The position numbers were made by a program, and so were the translations under genes. Positions 1 through 11,898 of a stretch of 64,000 nt of DNA are shown here, piece by piece; within the stretch, counting starts at the first letter, position 1, and each line of letters opens with the position of its first letter. The stretch lies in assembly GCA_017893485.1 (NCBI GenBank), contig CM030368.1, positions 175,890,504 through 175,954,503 on the forward strand, given 5' to 3'. The notes under the pieces are model-generated. The model did no database searches and had not been told where the DNA came from. It saw nothing but the letters and a program-made list of their open reading frames with translations. Source of the DNA: Hemerocallis citrina. Its lineage: Eukaryota; Streptophyta; Magnoliopsida; Asparagales; Asphodelaceae.

Positions 1-1037
1 CTCTCGTCGAGTACTATTTCTTAATGTACTCACTTGCTAAAAATGGTTTCCGTATGAATGAGAAATGTAGGTCCAAAGTCGGGTACTCGAAATGTACTAA
101 CTTGGACAGTTGGAATGAATAATCCCACATCGGAAGATCGGAAAGATTTTTTCTAGTATATAATCTAAAGAAATGGACTAAAGGGCGTAGCCCTGGGGTT
201 ACCACTAACGTGTAGTGGGGAGATGACCTAGCCAAAATAACAAACACACACATGCACGCACGCGCGCGCGCCCTGGTCTAGCTTGGCTTGGCTCGGCTTG
301 GCTCTGGCCTATATTTTTTTTTGCCCGGTTCAAATTTTTCCCCAGTTACTGAAGAGGCTTTTCAAATTCTGTAACTGCTGGTACCATTACTCTGTAACAG
401 CAGATGAATGGCTCGTTAGTTACGTTTTTGAACCATTACTCTACTGTTACAGAGTAATGGGCCATCACTCTGCTGTTACAGAGTAATGGACCCTTCAGTT
501 ACTCTCATTCTCCTATAAAACTAGCAACTTTTGTCAGCCAGAACACACAGTTTTCAAAAACCAGTCTGAATCTTCTTCTTCTTCTTCCTCTGAGTCAGTT
601 CTGCGAATACAACACAGCTCCGGTTCGCTGAGATCTCTGAAGTTAGGGTGCTACTCTTCAGGTAAAGGTAATACAGTTGTTTCCTGGGAGGCAATTCGTC
701 AACCACCGTTACACTACGGGGCAAAATTTACTCTAAGGACAGAGATATTTAAATCTCGACTCTGTATTGTATTGTATGGTTTGTTCTTTATTTTCTATAA
801 TCGTAATTCTTCACAATTATTGTTAGCATTTTCTGTTTTATGAAACTCATGTTCTAACATTAGGTTCGACCACAGGCATTTGATGGCCTAAATTAGACAA
901 TATTAGACTAACATGAGTTCCGGATGAAGTTGGACAAAACTTAACTAGCCCGAAATGTGTTTTCACTGAAACTGAACAGAACTTGAGCGACCTTAAAATG
1001 AACGATAGTGATCAATATAGATTAAGGCCTAGCTAAT
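1..1037 (+). mobile_element. Degenerate Ty1/copia-like LTR remnant (tentative)
   Basis: No gene is supported here. Several features resemble a plant copia LTR: a TATA-like CCTATAAAAC near 513-522, a CTTCTT-rich leader at about 570-592, and a downstream stretch at about 685-820 whose wording resembles the R/U5 part of copia LTRs as I remember them. A CA/CG simple repeat lies at 241-271. Three related short inverted repeats (CCATTACTCT paired with AGAGTAATGG) sit at 383-488. I found no TG...CA boundary or target duplication, so the extent is uncertain and this could be another promoter-like repeat. Confidence 0.35.
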
Positions 1038-1087
1038 ATGGCCAAAACCTGTTTTATATTGCAAACTCATGAATATTTAAATAGGGT

Positions 1088-1446
1088 CAGGGCCGGCCCC
1101 ACCCTTGAGGCGGATGAGGCGGTCGCCTCAGGCCCCCAAATTTGTAATTCCCTTGTAAATGTAGGCACGAATTTTGCGCGTAAAAGAAAAATACTGTTAT
1201 TAGGGGCCCCCAAAAATAATTATTTGAAGCATAAATTTTTTTTTTTTAAAATTATTTGGATTAAGGCTTGAAGACTTGAATTGAATTTGAGACTTTATAT
1301 TTGGGTGATTTAAAACAAATTTATATATTTTGCATATTTTTCTTTCAACAATGTGCAAATTTTTTGTATACATTTTATTTATAAATTTATGGGAGGCCCA
1401 TTTCGAGAGTTCGCCTCGGGGCCCCGGGAACTCAGGGCTGGCCCTG
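1088..1446. mobile_element. Non-autonomous hAT element (MITE), 359 bp
   Basis: The element begins CAGGGCCGGCCC and ends GGGCTGGCCCTG, forming imperfect terminal inverted repeats. It is flanked on both sides by the 8-bp direct repeat AATAGGGT (1080-1087 and 1447-1454). An 8-bp duplication with CAGGG ends is diagnostic of the hAT superfamily. Inside are GGGGCCCC-type blocks near both ends and AT-rich sequence with no coding capacity, so it would have moved with a transposase supplied from elsewhere. The undamaged duplication argues for a moderately recent insertion. Confidence 0.88.
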
Positions 1447-1454
1447 AATAGGGT

Positions 1455-2216
1455 GAACTGCCTCAGTGGATACCTTTGCAAAACCTGTGAAAATCGAAAT
1501 GATACAAACAGAATTGAATCAAAGCGACTGAAACCTTAATCTTTAGTTTTTGTATGTATAGATAATTAAATAATAGAAATTTTTGGAATATATTTCAAAA
1601 AAAATGGTGTTCAAAAGTAAACTTAATGTTGATTTTTTTTTTCTTTTTTAAATCCAACATTGATAGCTTTAGTAGGCTTGCAATGAAAAAAAAGAGGGAA
1701 AGATAAAGTTTGGAGAAGAAAAAATCACCCACGCGCATAACTGGAACTAATGGAATTGCTGCACAAACCAGGAGTGGAAAAGTGCATTAAATAATGAGGG
1801 AATGATTTTTCTTAAAAGGAAACAAATAAACAGGGATACTGCCACCAATTGAGATTGAAAATGGCAACAAAGGGAGAAAGATACGAAGATTTGGAAGATT
1901 AATTTCTAATGTAATTATTTGAACCCTTAAAGCAACTGTAGTCGTTTTCCATTTTGTCAAATTTGTCACAATCGTGCACTCGTTTGCCATTTTGCCAAAT
2001 TTTGGGTTGACTAGGAACTTTGAGCTGCCAAATTAGGTAGCGCAAATGACAATTGCCAAATTATAGAGGACGAAGCATGATCCTTCGTCCGTTCGAAGTT
2101 TTTTCCCCGAAATATGGTCGGACGAAACATGAAGTTTCATTTGACCATATTTTTTTATATAAAAAAACAATTATGACGAACGAAAGAACATCCTGTCAAT
2201 CATATTTATAAAAAAA
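1455..2216. other. AT-rich stretch without a recognised gene
   Basis: I see no supported coding exon. A segment at about 2066-2160 holds partly self-complementary pieces built on CCTTCGTC, GGACGAA and ATATGGTC, which may be the edge of an unidentified MITE. It is interrupted on its right by the Helitron starting at 2217. Phrases such as TTTGCCAT and TTTTGGGTT recur near 1985 and again near 2740, so both sides of the Helitron may derive from one older repeat. Confidence 0.4.
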
Positions 2217-2399
2217 CTAGATTTGCCCGTGGCCACGTACCTATGGCACGTCTTCAGAACGATACAGCATATGAAAAGCAACAATTATGTAACTGAAATT
2301 TGAATAGTATGACAATAATTAGCTGTAAATAAAAGTCCATGCTTCCATTAGTATATGGTGAAAAATAATTATAAATTGGGGTATAAAAGTCCATGTTTC

Positions 2400-2451
<52 letters not shown>

Positions 2452-2601
2452 TAATTAAATAAATAAATGAGTCGTTTTGGGGAGATTTGAATTTGAGTTT
2501 TGGGAAGAAAATGTGTTTTGTGATGTTGGATCTGGGCCTTTAATTTTGAGGGGATTGAAAGAAAGACACTTGATAACTTTCTTTGTGTTTTCTTACATAG
2601 A
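2217..2601 (-). mobile_element. Short non-autonomous Helitron, minus orientation
   Basis: Read on the minus strand the element starts TCTATGTAAG after a host A and ends CTAG before a host T. That is the Helitron insertion rule (between A and T, 5' TC, 3' CTRR). An imperfect 7-bp hairpin (ACGTGCC against GGTACGT, one mismatch) lies about 14 bases before the CTAG end. Inside are an (AT)n run followed by an (AG)n run at about 2401-2450. Its 5' end resembles that of the element at 43635-45450 and its 3' end those at 18422 and 43635, so all three form one family. No Rep/helicase coding is present. Confidence 0.72.
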
Positions 2602-3159
2602 TATTTTGGTCAAATTTTATATTAAAAAAAACAATTGTGCTTGACGGAAGAACTTCTTCATGCCGTCATATTTTAAATATTTTTAAAAATAGGGGTGAAT
2701 AGCCAATTTTTGGCTTTGACGACTGCACCAAACACCTCCATTTGCCATATGCCATATGCCAGAATTTTGGGTTTGACGACTATAGATGCTCTTAAGGAAT
2801 GAAAATTTAATTATGAGCCGTTCTCTAAAAACTAAATTTTTTTTAATGTAAATAACAACATCACACATGCATCATTGTTTTTGTATGCAATTCAAACCAC
2901 TTTATATTGTTGAATGGCATATATTATAGGTGATTATAAATGACAATAAAAATGTCATCAGCCGAGTCTTTACAAAGCTTAAAAATAAGAATCAAGAAAG
3001 TACTTTCGCAAAATAGTAATTTAAAACCGGAATGCTAAATGTGCATATAACGCCCATTTGGTAATAAATAATTACAGCTTTTTTCGCTAAAAGTTGTAAG
3101 TTTGGATGTAGAGAAAGTATTTTTGTCAACAAAGAGTATTTTGTATTTCAAGTTCCTGT
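2602..3159. other. Unassigned spacer
   Basis: AT-rich sequence between the Helitron and the Tat-element LTR. It holds a doubled GCCATAT motif near 2745-2758 and a TATAGATGCTC motif near 2780 of the kind seen at ends of small DNA transposons, but I could not pair it with a matching terminus. No coding exon is supported. Confidence 0.4.
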
Positions 3160-3684
3160 TGAGGCGGTTTGTTTTTGAGGTGTGGCTGCAACAGGTGTGA
3201 GTTCTTGTAATTTGTATAGTGGAAGTTGCGGTACTGGCTATATGTTCGACCCTCGGCTGGGTGACCGGCTTGGGAGTAGCTAGAGTGAGGTGGAGGACGG
3301 ATGCTCGGCTCAGATCCAGTAACTCGGATCGAATCTTCGGGGCTCGGCTCGGTCTTGTGTACTTGCACTCTGCCTAGAAACATTGGGAGAGATCCCGTCG
3401 ACAGATCCTCCGACGATCTAGTCAGTCACTGGAAAGCAACAGAAGCTAGGGTTTTGGAGGAGAAAGATTGATTACCTTGCGAGTGGGGGAGGGGTTCTGG
3501 TATTTATAGGCAGAACAAACGGGTCTGAGATCCTGCTAGGCCGAGTTTGGACCCGTTTGCTCGTGGGCCTGACGTGGCAGAAGCCCATGAGGCTCTAAGT
3601 TGATCTGTGATCTGATGATCAGGGGAGAGCAGTTTTGAGGGGATCTGGCGCCCCAGGAAGGGCCACGTCATCTAACCCATATCA
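3160..3684 (-). repeat. 3' LTR of E1
   Basis: On the plus strand the repeat runs from TGAGGCGG to CCATATCA, and in element orientation it starts TGATATGGG. It matches the LTR at 45948-46427 along most of its length, which defines one family. A TATA box (CCTATAAATA on the minus strand) lies at 3501-3510. The purine-rich primer tract GGAGTGGGGAGCTCC lies directly inside it at 3685-3699. The outer end is uncertain by three bases because a second TG precedes it. Confidence 0.78.
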
Positions 3685-4943
3685 GGAGCTCCCCACTCCA
3701 GGAGGGCTGAATAACTCAGCCGTGTAGGAGTGATTTGCCTCTGTAAAAAGAGCGGAGCGGTGTGTACGGCGAAGAATGTGGTTCGTATCTTCCTGGAGAG
3801 GCCAGTGGGGTAGGATGAAGAGGATCCCTTTGAAGGTATGAGGGGCATTGGGAGCCGAATAGTGGGGGCTCACTTAACTGAGCACCTAAGGTCGGGAGAC
3901 GAGCCTCATACTTGTTGGAAAAGCTATGGGGACGTCGAGAGCCGAAGATTAGGGGCTCGCTTCGCCGAGCGTCGAGGGTCGGAAGACGAGCCCCCCTGCT
4001 TGTGGTGAAAGCTAGGGGTGGCTCGAGGTCACCACCCGAGCCCCCCCCCTAACACCCCGAATTCCAAATAAGACCGAATTCGAGATTTCACAGAATCTTT
4101 ACTTCACTTCGTACAATTTTACAAGGAAAATAAAACTTTTCTCAAAAGACATCAGAGTTTGTTACAATTGTTGCACAGCGGAAAACAATAAATTACAATA
4201 AAACATTTACAACATCTTTAAAATAAAACAGCATCAGCATATCCACTTTATAGCTTCATGAACATCCATTACGTGCATGTAAGACTGTGGTTACGTCAGT
4301 CGCTTACAACTGACAAAATGTTATATACGGCTATCCTCTCTATGCCGAAACAGTATAACGATCTTATTACTTTAACAAATCACAGAAAGATTGGATGAAT
4401 AAGTAAAGTGTAGAATGTGTCTATGCTAAACATGTAAGTGTATGTCATGTCTTAATGCCTAATGCACACAATTTATACTAGAATGACACTAATGCACACT
4501 TATTCAGATTCTATGCATCCCATACTACATAGGTCCGAGAGCAAGTGCCTACGTACTTCACAATAAAGGGTTCGACCCTCGCCATGATAACTACCCAGTA
4601 ATAAAGCAAGGTTTGGACATTCCACGAGTACGGATCCCAGCCTCAGAGTACACCGCCCGACTGTTATACAGACTTCTCATCATGCGAATCTCCCGCAAGT
4701 GCCCCTCTAGCCCTGGTATACGTATATATACTGGAGTACACCAAACTGTTCGTCCTATTATGCATAGTCCCGGATTTCAAAAACTATCCGCCCGACTATT
4801 CATGATCCCGGAGTACACCGCCCGATCAATCATTATAATTCTGGATTTCAAAATAAAATTCGTCTCCATCGGATCAACTTCAGCCCGATGACTGGGTCTA
4901 TAGCCACGGTGAATCGCTGCCGACGCAGTCAACCCACCGCCCG

Positions 4944-5580
4944 ATGAATCGATGTTGACGCAGTCAATCCATTGCCCGACTATATAGAGGCAACCCATAG
5001 ACGTTTGCCCAGGTTTACTACATCTTCACCTAGGTGCCTCAATATTTTAGTTCAAGATATGAATGTGTTATCAATCCTAGAATCAGTTTTACCTCCTACC
5101 GGATTTGTTCATAAAAAAAGAAATACAAGATCGCCCGACGGCATTATCTCAAAATCATATCAAATCTTTCTTTCAGTTTTGCCGGTAACCAAAGTCTTAC
5201 TAATTCTTAATCATAATCTTTCATGTACAAGAAACATGGGTACACATACCCTTCAACAATCATGAATCGATGTCGACGCAGTCAATCCATTGCCCGACTA
5301 TATAGAGGCAACCCACAGACGTTTGCCCATGTTTACTACATCTTCACCTAGGTGCCTAATTATTTTAGTTCAAGATATGAATGTGTTATCAATCCTAGAA
5401 TCAGTTTTACCTCCTACCGGATTTGTTCACAAAAAAAGAAATACAAGATCGCTCGACGGCATTATCTCAAAATCATATCAAATCTTTCTTTCAGTTTTGC
5501 CGGTAACCGAAGTCTTACTAATTCTTAATCATAATCTTTCATGTACAAGAAACATAGGTACACATACCCTTCAACAATCA
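4944..5580. repeat. 318-bp tandem duplication, two copies
   Basis: Copy one (about 4944-5261) and copy two (about 5262-5580) both begin ATGAATCGATGT and differ by only a handful of substitutions. Short open frames in each copy are parallel by-products of the duplication. A shorter related phrase, with CCGCCCGA repeated, precedes them at about 4645-4945, so the region has a history of small duplications. Confidence 0.85.
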
Positions 5581-7546
5581 ATGTCTTAAGCCTAGATAAC
5601 TTCATCTTTCAAGTCATCACAAAATAAACACAGTCTCGACACTATTCATGTTCTAGTTATTTATTCACATTGATTTTAAACAATCATTCATTTCAAGAAC
5701 TCAATTTCACTACATGAATTGTTACACAAATCTAAGTTATCACAATGTTTCAATTCACAAAATATTTCTTAAACATGTTGCAAGTGTATTTTTCTTTCAC
5801 CACAAAATTATATTCTCAAATCTTTATTTCTTTTCATAAAAGAAAAAATATAAAAAAACTATTTCTTAATAATCCTCATTTCATTCCAAAATCAATACTA
5901 AGCTTATGTCTATGTTTTTCTTTAATAAAGTTTCCATATATGCAACGGAAATAAAAGATAAATCAAAAAGAGATGCTCCCCGACCGAAGGTCAACTACGG
6001 TCAACGCCCAAACCGACCCAGCTAACCATTTGGTCCAAGTGAATCTTTTGCCACATTTGCAGACTAAATGCCCTTTAAGTCCAGTTTCGGTTCGGAAAAT
6101 TTATAAAAGAAAATTAAAATAAATGCGACTATCAAGTTTTGAACTTGAGATCTCTCATAAGTAGTGTTCACTAGCTAACCAATCAGTCTATGTGTATTTT
6201 CTATCTAGAAACCGAATTAAAGTACCTTTGTTCAATTATTTCGAAATATTTCCTTTTCCATGAAACTTGTTTATTCAAAAGATAAAAATCTTTCTAATAG
6301 TTTTGAAATAAACTCTTTCTTGATAATAGAATTTTAAAACTAGTAAGCAACCATTTTCAAATTCGTTTAAACATTATTTCCACTCATTTAAAATTATTCT
6401 CTTTCTCATTTTTCACATGTACTTAGGTTTCTCCTTAAATTTACAAAAGACAACTAGTGTTCATAACCAACAGTGATGTTCTCATTTTGACACAAATTAC
6501 ACTTTTATAATAATACTAATGTATTCACTTGAACAAGAATACTCTTTCATGCAATAATTCATATTTTTCTCAATTAGGACATACAATGTCAATACCTTAC
6601 AAAACACTAACTAAGATTTCTTTCTTTCTTCTTTTCTTAGTTATTAAAGCATAATGTGGTCACAAATTTTACTAGCACAACATTTGCAACATACTAATAT
6701 AGTTTATGACAAAGAAGAGATTCTTATATTTAATTAGCTTGATATCTATTTCTTAATCACAACAAAAACTATTTTCATACATATCATACTACACTAACAT
6801 GGATTCTATAATTTTCTCATCAAATTCTTCTTATAATACTCATTTTAGCATGCATGTCCTACATTAGAAAATAATGAAATCACCCACTAATATAATGTTG
6901 ATTTATATACTAACATAACATTTTTCATTACAACCAATGTATAGATTTGTTCTACTTCATCATATCAAAATAACGTACTCATTTATTTTTACTATAGGGT
7001 TGGCATTCGGGTCTGACGGGCCGGGCCGGGTCGAACCCGCCCGGGTTGGACCTTGACTTGGGCGGGTTCGGGCGGGTTTAGCGACTTAGCCGGGCCGGGC
7101 CTAAAGTTGTTTTAGGTGACCCACCCAACCCGTGAACCCTTTAGGGTCCAACCCGGGTCGGGTCGGGTCGACCCGTGGGTTGGCCCGTTTAGATAGTTAG
7201 GTTTTTTTTATTAATATTTTTAAGTTTTTAACTTAAAATATTAATAATAATAATACTAATAATAGTATAATACTAATAAACATTAAAAATCATAATAATA
7301 ATAATAAGATTGAAAGAGTGAAATTGGCAAAAAATATTGACATATTATTCATATGAATTTAAGTTATACAATTTTCACAATTTCTAATGAAATGAAGAAT
7401 TTAATTCACAAATATGTTTTATACACTAACATATTTCTTATATACAATTTTAATTGACTCCAATTTTTCTAATTTAACATAATAAGCAAAGATATAATAC
7501 AATTTTTAACGTGTCGGTCGAGTTGCTATTACAAGCAAAGCTATTG

Positions 7547-9670
7547 TTATTGTTGTTGTTCTTCCGGCGAGTTGCTCCCACCTGTAGACGTTGATAGTGC
7601 TTTCCCTTGTGTCATATCTTCAGCCTTCTGCCAGTCTTCTGTGCAAACGAGCATCTCTAACGTGTCGGGCTTCAAGCGATTCCTGTAATCAGTTAGAACT
7701 CTGCCACTTGAAGAAAATGCACTTTCAGAAGCAACTGAGACAGGAGGAGTTAGTAAATCTTTAGCCATAATTAACAGAATACTGAAAGTTTGTTCATGGT
7801 CTTTCCACCATTGTAAAATATCTAGTGGAGAAGAAGAAGGCTCAGAATCTTGTTGGTTATACCAATTTAATTCATTTGGTTGATTAGTCCTAGGTTTTTT
7901 TGATTGAATTTGTTCAAGTAAATTAAAAGTTCTATCATCAAATTTACTCTTACCCTTACCTTTAGAAGTACCAGAAAAAGAACTAACTACAAAAGTTGTA
8001 CTACTAGAAGCAAAACGTTTATCATAATAATCATACAAGTTATTTAATGTAGATTCAAACTGAACTAAAAAAGAAGTCAATCAATTACTAATTCTACATT
8101 TTCCTCAAGTAATGCAAAAAAAAATTCAATCAAACTCTTCGTACCTTCTAATTTGATATGAGGATCCATAACGGTAGCAACACAAATCAACATAGGAGGA
8201 GGAAAATAATACTTCAAAAATTTTTTGTATGCAGGTTTTACAATCTCACCAACATTGGCATCATTTAACATTTCGTTAAATGTTTGCATCATGCTAACTA
8301 ATGAAATAAAAATGCTACTAGAAGTAGATTCATATGTTTTTGAAAATTTTCAAGTTGCAGTTTTAAACGGTTCTAAAAATTTCGACAAAGCTTCGGCATA
8401 ATACCAATCGGTGGGAGTCATTTCAAAATTTGGCATATGAAATGCAATACAAAAATTATTTACAACTGCTTTATATTCGGTAACAACATGTTGTGAATCA
8501 AAAGTAGAATTCCATCGGTGTCTAACATCCTTTGGAAATTTTCTAAAAGGTACATTTTTAAGCCTACACGAAGCTTTCCATTCTTGTAATATGCTTGGAC
8601 TTAATGCAATGAAATGTACACAATTTCTAATTTTAATTATATATAGATCGGCTATTTTTAATGCATCTTGAACACATAAATTTATAATATGACATGCACA
8701 TCTAACATGAAAAATATTGTCAAATGGAGGATTTAAGATGGATTTTAAAGTAGTAATTACTACATTGTTGTTAAATGCATTATCAAAACTAATACACATA
8801 ATTTTATCGCGAATATGAAAAACATCACAAATTTCTAAAATACGGTTTGCTATTTCAGCGCTACTATGGGGATACGGCAATGCCGCAAGTGATATGATTC
8901 TTTTTTGAAGAATCCAATCATTGTCGATCCAATGACAGGTTATTCCCATCATTGGAATATTATTGACACCCGTCCAACAATCCGAAGTTAAACTAACTCT
9001 ACAAGTTAAACTCCATAAAACCTGCAATCAAAGTGTCCTTGATTTCGATGTACATTTTAAAACAGTCTGATTTGTAAGTATTTCTCGGAATTCTTCTAAA
9101 ATGAGGGTTTAAGGCCGTTTGGTTAAAATTTTCCAAGTCCCTACTCTCGGGATAGAAAAATGGTAACTCTTTCTTTATGACTAATCGAGCCATTTCCCGA
9201 CGAACAAGATCGGGATCATAAGGGTGGCTATCAACTAGACCGGTCCTAGGATTGATTTTTTGTTGGCCGGGTAGGTTAGCAAGAAGTTCTTTATGGTTAT
9301 GTTGGATGTGTCTACTAATTGTACCGGTGCCGTCTCCCCTCTTGAATTTGTATGGTTTAGAACATGTTTTACAAACTTTCAAACCTATACCCGGAGTTTG
9401 TTCGTCCGGGATATAATCGTAAAACTTATACCAATCACTACTTTCTCCTCTACTTTTCCTACTACGGGGTTGTGTGGTTTCGGTTGGTTGTTGTTGTTAT
9501 TCTTCTTCCACTACTTGTATGTCACCTACAAACTCGTCGTGTGCACCCCATTGTTGGGTAGTAGGATCATGGTACTCTTGGGCGGGCTCACTAATTGGGA
9601 CAATTGGTGGCCTACGAGAAGAGAAAGAGGAATCTTGCCTGCTACGATCGCTACCGCGTGATCTAGACAT
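7547..9670 (-). pseudogene. hAT transposase, BED zinc finger to hAT dimerisation domain, inactivated
   Basis: The frame probably starts at 9670 (MSRSRG). After an in-frame stop near 9500, where TAA stands in a row of CAA codons, it continues into a BED zinc finger with CKTC and HIQHNH ligands near 9310-9380. A frameshift near 9000-9027 leads into the RNase H-like core (SLTSDCWTG, then CACHIINLCVQDAL). An in-frame TGA at about 8350 interrupts the core and the frame resumes to about 8077. A further frameshift at about 8080 leads to the C-terminal dimerisation domain (LDILQWW, then SESAFSSSGR). Domain order is that of plant BED-type hAT transposases related to DAYSLEEPER/RICESLEEPER proteins. 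Two stops and two frameshifts make it a pseudogene, and no domesticated function is implied. Confidence 0.88.
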
Positions 9671-10122
9671 AATGTAGTAATGTACTAATGTATGTAAAAA
9701 AATACACAATGTAGGAATAGTGAATTATAAAAAAAAATCTAAAAAATAAGAGGGTTGAGATAGAGAAGATCAAAAAACTAACAATAATTTTAACTACAAC
9801 AAAAAAAAAACCGAGATAGATATGAAATTTTGATACCGTTCACCGTGGAATACGCGTATGTAAAATAAACCGTCAATAAGAATAGAAGTAAAACTAGAAA
9901 TAAGAGATTCCGGAATTGAAGAGTTGAGGAGAGCTTGAAGGAGAATTGACGAGAGTTGAAGCGAGTTGAAGACGTTGAATTTTGATTTCGATATGATCGA
10001 AAATTGATCGTGTATATGCCTTGTTGAAGACTTGCTTGTTGAATACTTCCATTGTTGAAAAATTCCTTAGAAATGATTTATAATAGTAGAGAGTAAGAGA
10101 GTAAGGTGTGATTTTTTAGGGG

Positions 10123-10133
10123 GTATTTATAGG
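10123..10133 (-). promoter_or_regulatory. TATA box of the hAT transposase
   Basis: The minus strand reads GCCTATAAATACC about 450 bases upstream of the proposed transposase start. It lies inside the transposon next to the GGGTCG-rich subterminal region, as expected for an internal promoter. Transcription itself is inferred. Confidence 0.5.
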
Positions 10134-11625
10134 CTCAAAATAAACAAAAAATCCAAAAAAAACCAAAAAATCCAAGCAAAACGGCTATAATTGCCGTTTT
10201 TGCTCTCTGTGCTACACTGCCGCCCCTAACGGTTCGTTTGACCCGCGGGTCAACGGTCGACCCGTGACGGGTCGAACGTTCCACCCGAACGGGTCCAACG
10301 GTTCGTGACCCGCAGGTTGGCATGCGGGTTGGGTGAACAGTAACGGGTTCGCGGGCCAGGTTGTACGGGTTGAATTCGCGTTTTCATCGACCCGGGTCGA
10401 CCCGTTACTGTACACTGGTTCGACCCGAACCCGCCAAACCCTTAAACGGGCCGGGTTCAATGGACGGGGCGCCGGTTGACCCGACCCACTTGCCATCCCT
10501 ACTAGCATGCATAGTTCTAAAATTAGAAAGCATGAGAACACCCACCTTAATTGTTGAATGAAAACTACTAAAGAAAAGGACTCCTTCTAGCTCCTAGCTC
10601 CACAAGCACTTCTTTACTCCTAGCAAAGCTTCTCTCCTAGCAATGACTTCTCCTCCAAGCAAAAGAACTCTCGCTCTCTTTCTTTTTCTTTCTTTCTCTT
10701 CTTTCTCTTACTCTTATTTGTTTTCTTTTGGTGTGTGGAATGAGAAGAAATGGGTGCTATTTATAGGTCTATGTTAGGATCTCATTTGTAAAATTTCACA
10801 ACCTAATAAATTATTCAAATTTAATCTCCATCTCTTCATTTTCTCAACTCATCCTTCAACCTCTCCAATTTCTCTAACTCCCAAAACTCCCAACCTCTCA
10901 TCTCCCCACTCCTACAAGCCTTAACTCTCTCATCTTGCCCAAAAAATGGTCCAAATACATTTGTGTGTGCATGCACACATGCACAAACAAATATGACCAC
11001 ATTTCTATAACTCTAAATGTGTACTATAGTTTGTAACTTGTCATATAATAGTGCATGTTTAACTAAAAATGTGATTTTATTATTGGGCTTGCTAAATGGG
11101 CTCATTTCTTAGTTAATTAATTTAATTATCTAGTGGGCTCCTCTCCTAATGGGTTAGATTTTATTCTATAGGTCCATGGATCAAAAGAAGGCTAATTAAA
11201 ACTAATGCATGGTAAAAATTAGTTAATGAGAATAACAAAATGAGAATAAAAATTTGCACGTGCATTATACGTGCAAAAATAAAAAATCCATTTTAATCAA
11301 AATAGGGGAAAATAAGTTTTCATTTTATAAAAAGAGTTCGAACACGTAAAATAAATAATCATTACACATAGAAATATCACACTTAGTGATGGAAAATATG
11401 TGATTGATACGTGTATCGAAAACACATAGAAAGCACGTAAAAATACAAAGATTGAAATATTATATTTTTGTTGACTCAAATAGGATAAAATCAATACGGA
11501 AGATGCATAAATAGTCGGTAATCAAAATACGTAGTGAAAACACGTTACAAAATACACGTGCATAACACAGAAGGATAAAATTGTCATTTTCAATTTTGCA
11601 GGGTGTTACACCCCCCCCCCCCCCC

Positions 11626-11898
11626 ACTTGTTGGAAAAGCTGGGGGTGGCTCGAGGTCACCACCGAGCACCGAGCCCCCTTCACTTGTTGGGAAAGCTGG
11701 GGGGTGACTCGAGGTCACCACTGGGCGCCGAGCCCCAAGACTTGTTGGAAAGTCTTGGTGTGGCTCAAAATTACAACCGAGCTCCGAGCCCCAAGACTTA
11801 TTAGAAAAGTCTGGTGTGGCTCGTGGTGACATCTGTGCTCCGAGCCTCAAGACTTGTTGGGAAAATTTTGGTGTGGCTCGAGATTACAACCGAGTTCC
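11626..11898 (-). repeat. Piece of the E1 57-bp tandem array
   Basis: About five diverged units with the phrases ACTTGTTGGAAAG and TGGTGTGGCTCG lie between insertion A and insertion B. The unit interrupted by insertion B at 11898 is completed at 16975 after the duplicated GTTCC, which proves that the two pieces were once continuous. Confidence 0.85.

Larger units (their letters stand above)
6995..10501 (-). mobile_element. hAT-superfamily DNA transposon with decayed transposase
   Basis: The ends are TAGGGTTGGCA on the left and TGCCATCCCTA on the right, imperfect terminal inverted repeats. Both subterminal regions (about 7005-7190 and 10215-10490) are packed with GGGTCG/CGACCC motifs, which are typical transposase-binding repeats. 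The interior carries a minus-strand hAT transposase (7547-9670) with a TATA box upstream. I could not find a clean 8-bp target duplication: about four of eight flanking bases agree when the frame is set at AGGG. The insertion is therefore probably old. It lies inside the LTR-like element 4050-11610. Confidence 0.85.
4050..11610 (-). mobile_element. LTR-like insertion (A) in the E1 array, probable large solo LTR holding a hAT element
   Basis: The ends are TAACACCCC on the left and GGGTGTTACA on the right, the complementary TGTAACACCC/GGGTGTTACA termini common in plant gypsy LTRs. The first two bases of the left end seem to be lost. It sits in a run of C residues inside the E1 tandem array (9 C left, 15 C right), so a target duplication made of C cannot be sized. 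A minus-strand TATA box (CTATAAATAG) lies at about 10757-10766. Without the nested hAT element (6995-10501) it is about 4 kb with no coding sequence, which fits a solo LTR or a non-autonomous element. The lineage is not established. Confidence 0.6.

Noticed and set aside
6995..10501. A clean 8-bp target duplication for the hAT element
   Set aside because: Flanks TTTTACTA and CTAGCATG do not match in any frame tried; only about half the bases agree after a one-base shift.
10135..10561. GC-rich open frames at the right end of the hAT element
   Set aside because: They consist of GGGTCG/CGACCC subterminal repeats, open on both strands because of composition.
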